Shown here one piece after another: positions 43,164 to 49,023 of a stretch of 49,023 nucleotides of DNA. This DNA is from Chitinophaga pinensis. Lineage in GTDB: Bacteria > Bacteroidota > Bacteroidia > Flavobacteriales_D > Crocinitomicaceae. The translations under genes and the position numbers were made by a program. How positions within the stretch are numbered: position 1 is the first letter of the stretch; each line of letters begins with the position of its first letter. The stretch is taken from the NCBI GenBank assembly GCA_943324745.2, contig CALPMT020000022.1, forward strand, positions 1 to 49,023. The letters run 5' to 3'. The notes beneath the pieces are model-generated. The model did no database searches and was not told the origin of the DNA. It was given only the letters and a program-made list of their open reading frames with translations.

Positions 43164-44591
43164 ATGTCCAGTTCGAATACAAGATTAACAACCGAAGACA
43201 AAGCGCTAAAAATTAACTTAACAGCTGATATTTATGGCTGTTTTGCTGAGATTGGTGCTGGTCAAGAAGTAGCAGCTAACTTTTTTAAAGCTGGTGGTAG
43301 TTCAGGTACAATTGCATATACTCAGTCAGCTTATGACATGAAAGTTTCAGATGCAATGTATGGTACAGCTTCTCGTTATGTGTGTGAAGATCGTTTACTT
43401 ACAATGTTAGAAACCGAATTCGAAACGATGATGTATCGTCTTCCTGAGAAACAAAAAACAACTCGTTTTTTTGCTTTTTGTAATACTGTGGAATCTTTAA
43501 ATTATCATAGAACAAATCAAGGACAAGGTTGGATTGGAATTCGATTTCAAAGAGCACTTGGTGAACAGCCAAATGATGTAGTCCTTCACGTCAATATGCA
43601 TGATAATAATAATCGCAGTCAACAAACTGCATTAGGTATGTTAGGGGTTAATTTAATTCATGCATGTTTTTTTAGTTACGAAAATTTAGATGACTTTATT
43701 TCAGGTATCGTTAGTCGTTTACCACGTGAAAGAATCGAAATTGATATGTTACGCGTATCTGGACCTGCTTTCGAAGGGATTGATAATCGCGTAATTGCCA
43801 TGAATTTAGTTAAAAGAGGAGTTACAGATGCAACGATGTTTGATTTGTGTGGAACGGTTCTTCAACCCGCAACTGCACTTTACAAAAAAAACATCTTGCT
43901 AATGAGAGGGCGATTTAGACCAGTGACTAAAGTGCATATCGATATGATTGAACAAGGTACTGCGCAGTTTTTAAAAGAAAAAGGTGTAAAAGAAGAAAAT
44001 GTTGCCGTCGTTTTTGAATTAACATTAAAGGATTTAACTGCCGACGGGAAGATTTCTGAGAAAGATTTCATTGATCGTGCTGAATTATTGTGTTCTTTAG
44101 GATATACTGTAATGATTTCAAATTATCTGAAACATTACAAAATGATGGATTATCTTGCCACCGTTGCAAGAGAACAATTAATGGGAGTAATTTTAGGTGT
44201 TTATAATGTTCACGCAATTTTTGATGAACGTTATTATGATAATTTGAGGGGAGGTATATTAGAAGCATTTGGTAGAGGATTCGGTCATAATGTAAAAATG
44301 TTTGTCTACCCCGCTAATGATGTTGAAACTGGTGATTTGTATACATTAGATAAATTAGAAATTCCAGAAAAATTTAAAGGACTTTTACAGTTTTTGAAAG
44401 AAAACAACAAAATTGAAGCGATTCAAAATTTTGACACTCAGTTATTGCATATTTTGTCTGACGATGTATTGTCCAAAATTAATGCTGGTGCATCAAGCTG
44501 GGAAAATGATGTGCCAGAAGAAGTAGTTAAAGCAATTAAATTCTTTGAACTTTTTGGATATATGAAGAGGGAAGAAGTACTTACTCATTAA
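43164..44591 (+). CDS. Conserved protein of unknown function (family sometimes mislabelled)
   Basis: The ATG at 43164 (SSSNTRLTTEDKALKINLTADIYG) gives 475 residues. I recognise a widely conserved family, known also from Flavobacterium, with signatures INLTADIYGCFAEIGAGQEVAANFF, FKAGGSSGTIAYTQSAYD, NVHINMHDNN-like strands (VLHVNMHDNNNRSQQTAL), MLGVNLIHACFF, LYKKNILLMRGRFRPVTKVH, EDRAELLCSLG-type (FIDRAELLCSLGYTVMISNY) and GGILEAFGRGFG. Some databases attach names such as nicotinate-nucleotide adenylyltransferase or TonB-dependent receptor. I see neither an adenylyltransferase HxGH motif nor a beta barrel or signal peptide, so these are not supported. It looks cytosolic and globular. It lies 9 bp upstream of a WYL regulator in an operon with fatty-acid genes. 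Confidence 0.85.
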   Translation: MSSSNTRLTTEDKALKINLTADIYGCFAEIGAGQEVAANFFKAGGSSGTIAYTQSAYDMKVSDAMYGTASRYVCEDRLLTMLETEFETMMYRLPEKQKTTRFFAFCNTVESLNYHRTNQGQGWIGIRFQRALGEQPNDVVLHVNMHDNNNRSQQTALGMLGVNLIHACFFSYENLDDFISGIVSRLPRERIEIDMLRVSGPAFEGIDNRVIAMNLVKRGVTDATMFDLCGTVLQPATALYKKNILLMRGRFRPVTKVHIDMIEQGTAQFLKEKGVKEENVAVVFELTLKDLTADGKISEKDFIDRAELLCSLGYTVMISNYLKHYKMMDYLATVAREQLMGVILGVYNVHAIFDERYYDNLRGGILEAFGRGFGHNVKMFVYPANDVETGDLYTLDKLEIPEKFKGLLQFLKENNKIEAIQNFDTQLLHILSDDVLSKINAGASSWENDVPEEVVKAIKFFELFGYMKREEVLTH

Positions 44592-44600
44592 GCATACAAA

Positions 44601-45614
44601 ATGGGGCAGATTAAAAATGCATTAATTCGTTATCGTGTAATCGATAAAGCAATTCGTAATAAATATAAACCTTTCCCATCAAAAGCTGAACTTAGAAAAG
44701 CATGTGAAGACGCGCTTTTTGGTAATGATGATGGAGAGAATATTTGCGATTCAACCATTGAAAAAGATTTGTTTTTTCTAAGAATGGAACAAGATGCTCC
44801 TATAAAATACAGTAAAAGAAATGGGGGGTATTATTATAATTCCGATACATTTTCATTAGATGACATTCCGCTTACAGATCAGGATATGGATGCAATTAGA
44901 TTTGCAGCTAATACCCTTTCTCAATTTAAAGACGTAGAAATGTTCAAGCAGTTTGGATTCGCGATTGATAAAATTGTTGAAAAAGTTGCCATTTCTAACG
45001 ATCCTTTCACAGAAGAGTCAAGTTCACTAGTTCAATTTGAAGCAGCTCATTCGGTAAAAGGAAATGAATTTCTTTCAATTTTGTTAACTGCTATTCGTCA
45101 AAAGAAATATACTTATTTTGAATATGGTGGTTTTACCTCAGAGAAAAAGAAATCTCGAAAGGTGGTTCCACTATTATTGAAAGAATATAGAAATCGTTGG
45201 TATTTGATTTGTCATGATTGTGTGAAAGAAACAATTATAACTTATGCGCTTGAACGGATGGAGAATGTTGAAGTCTCGGATATTATAAGTACAGAAATCA
45301 TTACCTTCAATAATGAAAAATTTTTTCAGAATGCAATTGGAATAACAGTAAATAATTCAAATCCTCAATTAGTATTATTTAAAGCGGAGAATGTAGCTTC
45401 TAAATATATTGATTCTCAGCCTTTTCATACATCTCAAACTATTGTGAAAGAAGGAAAGAACAAAACAACTTTTTCTTTACAGGTAATTATTTCAGAAGAA
45501 TTAATTAGATCTTTAATGAGTTATGGAGGTGAATTAGAGGTAATTGAACCTGAGGATTTGCGCAATACGATCAAAAAGAGAATCGTAGAGATGAGCGAAC
45601 GTTACGATATATAA
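44601..45614 (+). CDS. WYL-domain transcriptional regulator
   Basis: This 337-residue protein has an N-terminal winged helix-like DNA-binding part (about 1-75: IRYRVIDKAIRNKYKPFPSK, IEKDLFFLRMEQDAPIKY, NGGYYYNSD, the DeoR/PafC-type pattern with a turn hairpin). A WYL domain follows at about 150-230 (FLSILLTAIRQKKYTYFEYG, VPLLLKEYRNRWYLICHD). A C-terminal extension (about 245-335, VIISEELIRSLMSYGGELEV) closes it. WYL domains bind nucleic-acid or nucleotide ligands and control stress or defence genes in other bacteria. The gene lies 9 bp after the unknown protein gene and 23 bp before the PaaG-like gene. Autoregulation of this operon is possible. Confidence 0.9.
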   Translation: MGQIKNALIRYRVIDKAIRNKYKPFPSKAELRKACEDALFGNDDGENICDSTIEKDLFFLRMEQDAPIKYSKRNGGYYYNSDTFSLDDIPLTDQDMDAIRFAANTLSQFKDVEMFKQFGFAIDKIVEKVAISNDPFTEESSSLVQFEAAHSVKGNEFLSILLTAIRQKKYTYFEYGGFTSEKKKSRKVVPLLLKEYRNRWYLICHDCVKETIITYALERMENVEVSDIISTEIITFNNEKFFQNAIGITVNNSNPQLVLFKAENVASKYIDSQPFHTSQTIVKEGKNKTTFSLQVIISEELIRSLMSYGGELEVIEPEDLRNTIKKRIVEMSERYDI

Positions 45615-45637
45615 ATAGTATTATTACAATAAAAAGT

Positions 45638-46411
45638 ATGACAATTCTTAAAAAATTAGAAAAAGGTGTTTTAACATTAACATTAAATAGACCTTCGGTT
45701 TTTAATTCTTTTAATAAAGAAATGGCTTTAGCATTGCAAGAAGAATTAAAAAATGCCGATTTAAATACGGAAGTACGAGCAATTCTTTTAACCGGTGAAG
45801 GAAAAGCATTTTGTGCAGGTCAAGATTTAGCAGAAGCAACTGCTACTGAAGGGCCATCTTTACAATCGATTGTAAAAGAGCATTATAATCCAATTATTGA
45901 ATTGATTAGAACCATTGAAAAACCAGTTGTTGCTGCTGTAAATGGTGTTGCTGCTGGAGCTGGAGCGAATATAGCTCTTGCATGTGATATTACATTTGCG
46001 AAAGAATCCGCTAGTTTTATCCAAGCATTTTCAAAAATTGGATTAATTCCTGATTCAGGAGGAACTTTTTTCTTGCCTCGAATTATTGGAATGCAAAAAG
46101 CAACTGCTTTAATGATGACTGGAGATAAAGTTTCAGCCAATCAAGCAGAAAATATGAACCTTATTTATAAGTCAGTTGCAGATGATTCTTTTGAAGATGT
46201 GGTGAATGCTTTTGTTCAAAATATAGCAAAAATGCCAACAAAAGGATTGGGATTGACAAAAAGAGCATTAAATGCTTCGTTCAAGAATGATTTAACATCC
46301 CAATTAGCATTAGAAGAAGAATTGCAAACGGTAGCTGGTACAACGCATGACTTTAAGGAAGGTGTTCAGGCATTTTTAGAAAAAAGAACCCCTAATTTTA
46401 AAGGAAATTAA
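45638..46411 (+). CDS. Enoyl-CoA hydratase/isomerase family protein, PaaG-like
   Basis: This 257-residue crotonase-fold protein includes LTLNRPSVFNSFNKEM (about 14), the oxyanion-hole segments GKAFCAGQDLAE (about 55) and VNGVAAGAGANIALACDI (about 105), and KIGLIPDSGGTFFLPRIIG (about 128-146). The Asp in IPDSGG replaces one catalytic Glu of true hydratases, as in PaaG, the isomerase of aerobic phenylacetate breakdown. No other paa genes (paaABCDE, paaK) are in the window, so it may instead serve general acyl-CoA isomerisation. It is 1 bp from the next gene, a hydroxyacyl-CoA dehydrogenase that would act on the following step. Confidence 0.9.
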   Translation: MTILKKLEKGVLTLTLNRPSVFNSFNKEMALALQEELKNADLNTEVRAILLTGEGKAFCAGQDLAEATATEGPSLQSIVKEHYNPIIELIRTIEKPVVAAVNGVAAGAGANIALACDITFAKESASFIQAFSKIGLIPDSGGTFFLPRIIGMQKATALMMTGDKVSANQAENMNLIYKSVADDSFEDVVNAFVQNIAKMPTKGLGLTKRALNASFKNDLTSQLALEEELQTVAGTTHDFKEGVQAFLEKRTPNFKGN

Positions 46412-46412
46412 A

Positions 46413-47570
46413 ATGAAAAATATCGGAGTTATTGGCGCTGGTACCATGGGAATAGGGATAGCGCAAGTTGCCGCTCAAAATTGGAACCAAGTTGTTTTAA
46501 TAGATACAAACCAAGAGGTATTAGATAAAGCAAAGGCACAATTAGAAAAAACCTTATTAAAATTAGTTGAAAAACAAAAGTTAACAGAAGCGGATTCATC
46601 TAAAATAGCCAGTTTAATAGAATTTACAACATATTACGATGCGTTAAAAAATGCGGATTTAGTAATTGAAGCAATTGTTGAAAATATTTCGGTTAAACAT
46701 AGTGTATTTAGTCAAATTGAATCAATTGTTTCTACTTCATGTATATTAGCATCAAATACGTCTTCTTTATCTATTGCAAGTATTAGTTCTGTTTTAAAAA
46801 ATCCAGAACGTATGTTGGGAATACATTTTTTTAATCCAGCCCCTTTAATGGCGTTAGTTGAAATTATTCCAGGTGTACAAACTACAGAAGAAGTTACCAT
46901 TGCTGCAAAATCGATCATTGATTCTTGGAAAAAGAAAACAGTACTGGTAAAAGATACACCTGGTTTTATTGTGAATCGCGTGGCACGACCTTTTTATGGT
47001 GAGGCTTTACGTATCTATGAGGAGGGAATTGCAGATTTTGCAACTATTGATTGGGCGATGACCCATTTTGGTGGTTTTAAAATGGGACCTTTTATATTAA
47101 TGGATTATATCGGAAATGATATTAATTATACTGTTACAGAGTCTGTTTTTGAAGCGTTTTATTTTGACCCAAGATTTAAACCTTCATTTACACAAAAAAG
47201 ACATAAGGAAGCAGGTTTGTTAGGAAGAAAGACTGGAAAGGGATATTATGATTATCAAGAAAATGCTAAAACACCTAATCCAACAGAAGATATACAGTTA
47301 GGTAAATATATTTTTAATCGAATTTTAGCAATGTTGATCAACGAAGCATTTGATGCTTTATTTATGCAAGTTGCTTCTAGGGAAGATATAGATACTGCGA
47401 TGAAATCGGGGGTTAACTATCCAAAAGGATTATTGGAATGGGCAGATGAGATCGGCGTAGACAATGTTCTTTCGACTTTAACAGATTTATTTGAAGAATA
47501 CGGAGAGGATAGATATCGACCAAATCCATTATTGAAACGAAAAGTGCGTGAATTACAACTTGGCAATTAA
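46413..47570 (+). CDS. 3-hydroxyacyl-CoA dehydrogenase, PaaH-like
   Basis: This 385-residue protein starts with an NAD-binding Rossmann motif (IGVIGAGTMGIGIAQVAAQ). Then come SNTSSLSIASI (about 111), MLGIHFFNPAPLMALVEIIPG (residues about 131-151, with the catalytic His/Glu region), KDTPGFIVNRVARPFYGEAL (about 178) and the 3HCDH C-terminal domain GPFILMDYIGNDIN. A second, shorter C-terminal-like domain (about 290-385, MLINEAFDALFMQVASREDID) completes it. It oxidises 3-hydroxyacyl-CoA in beta-oxidation. The 1-bp gap from the PaaG-like gene shows tight coupling. A palindromic terminator follows. Confidence 0.94.
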   Translation: MKNIGVIGAGTMGIGIAQVAAQNWNQVVLIDTNQEVLDKAKAQLEKTLLKLVEKQKLTEADSSKIASLIEFTTYYDALKNADLVIEAIVENISVKHSVFSQIESIVSTSCILASNTSSLSIASISSVLKNPERMLGIHFFNPAPLMALVEIIPGVQTTEEVTIAAKSIIDSWKKKTVLVKDTPGFIVNRVARPFYGEALRIYEEGIADFATIDWAMTHFGGFKMGPFILMDYIGNDINYTVTESVFEAFYFDPRFKPSFTQKRHKEAGLLGRKTGKGYYDYQENAKTPNPTEDIQLGKYIFNRILAMLINEAFDALFMQVASREDIDTAMKSGVNYPKGLLEWADEIGVDNVLSTLTDLFEEYGEDRYRPNPLLKRKVRELQLGN

Positions 47571-47592
47571 TTGTTAATATAAGTTTAAAAGT

Positions 47593-47620
47593 AAGGTGAG
47601 TTAATTAACTCACCTTTTTT
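47593..47620 (+). terminator. Terminator after the acyl-CoA dehydrogenase gene
   Basis: AAGGTGAGTTAA followed directly by TTAACTCACCTT makes a perfect 24-bp palindrome (47593-47616), then a T run. It lies 22 bp after the stop and 35 bp before pfkA. Confidence 0.85.
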
Positions 47621-47655
47621 CGTTATATTTAAATAGTAACTAATATTTATTCCAA

Positions 47656-48630
47656 ATGAAACGAATTGCATTATTAACTTCCGGTGGGGATAGTCCAGGT
47701 ATGAATGCAGCTACAAGAGCGATTGTTAAAACATGTTTGTTTTATAACATTGTTCCAGTTGGTATTCGGGATGGTTATAAAGGAATGGTTCAAAAAGATT
47801 TATTTGAAATGGCATATGCAGATGTGGATAATATTATTCATACGGGCGGTACCATTTTAGGATCTTCTAGATGTTTAGAATTTCTAGATAAATCGACACG
47901 TTCTTTAGCAATCGATAATTTGAAAGAAAATAAAATCGATGGATTGATTGTGATTGGCGGAGATGGCACTTTTACAGGAGCAACAGTTCTATCCTCAGAA
48001 ATGGGTATTCCAGTTATTGGTATTCCTGGAACAATAGATAATGATATTTATGGAACCGATCATACAATTGGTTATGATACTGCTTTGAATACTGTTATCA
48101 ATGCAGTAGACAAAATTAGAGATACAGCTTCAAGCCATCATCGTATATTCTTTATAGAGGTAATGGGAAGGCATGCTGGTTTTATTGCAATCAATGCCGC
48201 TTTGGCAAGTGGTGCTGAAAGTGTATTAATTCCAGAAGAAGTACCAGATTTACATAATTTAGTTGCTCAGATTCAAAATCAAAATAAAGGTAAACGAAGT
48301 AGTATTATAATTGTTGCGGAAGGTGAACAAGAAGGAGGTAGTTTAGAACTCATCAATAAAGTTTCACCTATGCTCGAAGGTTTTGATTTACGACCAACGG
48401 TTTTGGGCCATATTCAAAGAGGAGGAAGTCCATCCGCTTTTGATAGAATCTTAGCAACAAGAATGGGGTCTTTTGCTGTCGAACTATTATTAGATGACCA
48501 ACAGGGTGTAATGATTGGTTCTTCTGGAGATAATTTAATCACAACTTCATTAGAAATAGCTACGAAATTACATAGTACACCAGATCTTGATCGTCTAACT
48601 TTGCTAAAGAAAATGCTTACGAGGTTCTAA
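47656..48630 (+). CDS. pfkA: ATP-dependent 6-phosphofructokinase
   Basis: PfkA phosphorylates fructose 6-phosphate in glycolysis. The 324 residues match the family. Signatures are LLTSGGDSPGMNAATRAIVK (residues about 5-24, ATP loop), GGTILGSSRC (about 66), VIGGDGTFTGA (about 97), PGTIDNDIYGTDHTIGYDTA (residues about 123-142, catalytic Asp), EVMGRHAGFIA (about 162) and LGHIQRGGSPSAFDR (about 255). The GGDGT motif suggests ATP rather than PPi as phosphate donor. It is monocistronic, followed by the rRNA operon promoter region. No TAnnTTTG motif is obvious upstream. Confidence 0.97.
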   Translation: MKRIALLTSGGDSPGMNAATRAIVKTCLFYNIVPVGIRDGYKGMVQKDLFEMAYADVDNIIHTGGTILGSSRCLEFLDKSTRSLAIDNLKENKIDGLIVIGGDGTFTGATVLSSEMGIPVIGIPGTIDNDIYGTDHTIGYDTALNTVINAVDKIRDTASSHHRIFFIEVMGRHAGFIAINAALASGAESVLIPEEVPDLHNLVAQIQNQNKGKRSSIIIVAEGEQEGGSLELINKVSPMLEGFDLRPTVLGHIQRGGSPSAFDRILATRMGSFAVELLLDDQQGVMIGSSGDNLITTSLEIATKLHSTPDLDRLTLLKKMLTRF

Positions 48631-48652
48631 TTCCCATCTCATTAGTATAGAA

Positions 48653-48714
48653 ATTAAGAAATAATCAATTTTTAATACCTTTGTTTACTGCATATTAAGA
48701 AATAATTAATTTTT
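48653..48714 (+). repeat. AT-rich direct repeat upstream of the rRNA promoters
   Basis: The 21-mer starting ATTAAGAAATAAT occurs at 48653-48673 and again, with one mismatch, at 48694-48714 (41-bp period). It lies just upstream of the first rRNA promoter and could act as an UP-like or activator element. Nothing else is recognisable between pfkA and the promoters. Confidence 0.75.
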
Positions 48715-48729
48715 TATTTAATTAATCCA

Positions 48730-48760
48730 TTGTTAATTCAAATAAGTACTCTATCTTTGC
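48730..48760 (+). promoter_or_regulatory. rRNA operon promoter P1
   Basis: TTG (48730-48732), 19 nt, then TATCTTTGC (48752-48760) and ACC. This is a full -33/-7 Bacteroidota promoter. Confidence 0.8.
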
Positions 48761-48836
48761 ACCTCTCAACGGAGAAATGGTTACTAAGATTTGAAATACT
48801 AGATTAAACAAAAAAAATATTTTTTTTTACTTTTTG

Positions 48837-48867
48837 TTGTTTAATTAAAATTAATACATATCTTTGC
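48837..48867 (+). promoter_or_regulatory. rRNA operon promoter P2
   Basis: TTG (48837-48839), 19 nt, then TATCTTTGC (48859-48867) and ACC: the same two boxes, spacing and +ACC as P1, 107 bp further on. Confidence 0.82.
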
Positions 48868-48874
48868 ACCCCAC

Positions 48875-49010
48875 AACACGACAGCGTGTTTGAGTTATTG
48901 AGGCGAGAGTTTGGGATAACGACAAAAGATTAGTTCTTTGACATATTAGGAAATAAGGAAACAGCGTAGAAATACAATAGAATGAGCTCAACAAAAATTC
49001 AACGTTTTAT
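48875..49010 (+). promoter_or_regulatory. rRNA leader with 5' hairpin and boxA-like element
   Basis: The leader of the P2 transcript starts with a hairpin AACACG-ACAG-CGTGTT (48875-48890). A boxA-like stretch GTTCTTTGACATATT (48933-48947) is typical of Bacteroidota rRNA leaders, where it is thought to recruit antitermination factors. The rest to 49010 is unstructured and AT-rich. Confidence 0.7.
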
Positions 49011-49023
49011 ACAACGGAGAGTT
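49011..49023 (+). rRNA. rrs: 16S ribosomal RNA, first bases only
   Basis: The last bases, ACAACGGAGAGTT, are the 5' end of Bacteroidota 16S rRNA; AGAGTT at 49018 begins the universal 27F priming region. The rest of the gene lies beyond the window. The exact mature 5' end is estimated. Confidence 0.85.

Noticed and set aside
43164-44591. Nicotinate-nucleotide adenylyltransferase
   Set aside because: No HxGH nucleotidyltransferase motif or matching fold pattern is visible; the label seems inherited from databases.
48676-48683. Third rRNA promoter (TACCTTTG)
   Set aside because: There is no TTG at the 19-20 nt distance shared by P1 and P2.
48767-48775. Copy of the 16S start (CAACGGAGA) near the P1 start site
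   Set aside because: A 9-base match is not enough to claim an rRNA remnant or processing site.

Overview
The window is a low-GC, gene-dense stretch of a Bacteroidota chromosome, most likely Flavobacteriales and possibly near Crocinitomicaceae (the family is inference). Three things support this. Two proteins end in the gliding-motility/type B C-terminal sorting domain of the type IX secretion system. Many genes follow the Bacteroidota -7 promoter motif TAnnTTTG. Shine-Dalgarno sequences are almost absent. The content is mainly housekeeping. I see no prophage, transposase, CRISPR array or tRNA.

Layout: 1-714 is the 5' part of a SirB1/transglutaminase-like gene that runs off the left edge. 793-6546 is a minus-strand operon guaB, two-domain parvulin isomerase, SurA-like isomerase, MoxR ATPase. 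6667-10199 holds a small carboxypeptidase-regulatory-like exported protein, a MORN/YwqK-like exported protein and a membrane-bound nucleotide-sugar dehydratase. 10377-13516 holds an OmpA-family porin and the rsgA-dtd-mazG-like operon. 13568-17497 holds nadC, a coiled-coil membrane protein, accA and ispE. 17549-23315 holds a TPR protein, the operon sppA-murB-truA and divergent folK. 23395-25092 is a TPR lipoprotein.

25145-32640 is a tightly packed seven-gene minus-strand operon: a flavin oxidoreductase, a paired active/inactive M16 protease, a type IX secreted FN3-like protein, a DUF3817 membrane protein, a ComB-like phosphatase and a zinc-dependent phospholipase/nuclease-like protein. 32774-34786 is menA-menC of menaquinone synthesis, in which menC carries an in-frame repeat insertion. 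34874-39643 is a giant type IX secreted adhesin-like protein. 39835-42963 is an AddA/RecB-like helicase-nuclease. 43164-47570 is an operon of a conserved protein of unknown function, a WYL regulator, and a PaaG-like/PaaH-like beta-oxidation pair. 47656-48630 is pfkA. The window ends in the promoter and leader region of a ribosomal RNA operon; the last 13 bases are the start of 16S rRNA.

The most unusual points are: (1) a REP-like palindrome plus five tandem heptamers inserted in frame in menC; (2) a perfect 42-bp palindrome in the signal-peptide codons of the two-domain isomerase; (3) promoters placed exactly 3 nt before the start codon, which predicts leaderless mRNAs; (4) tandem rRNA promoters with identical geometry; and (5) the unknown-protein/WYL operon. 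I did not find a convincing complete new defence or mobile system here.
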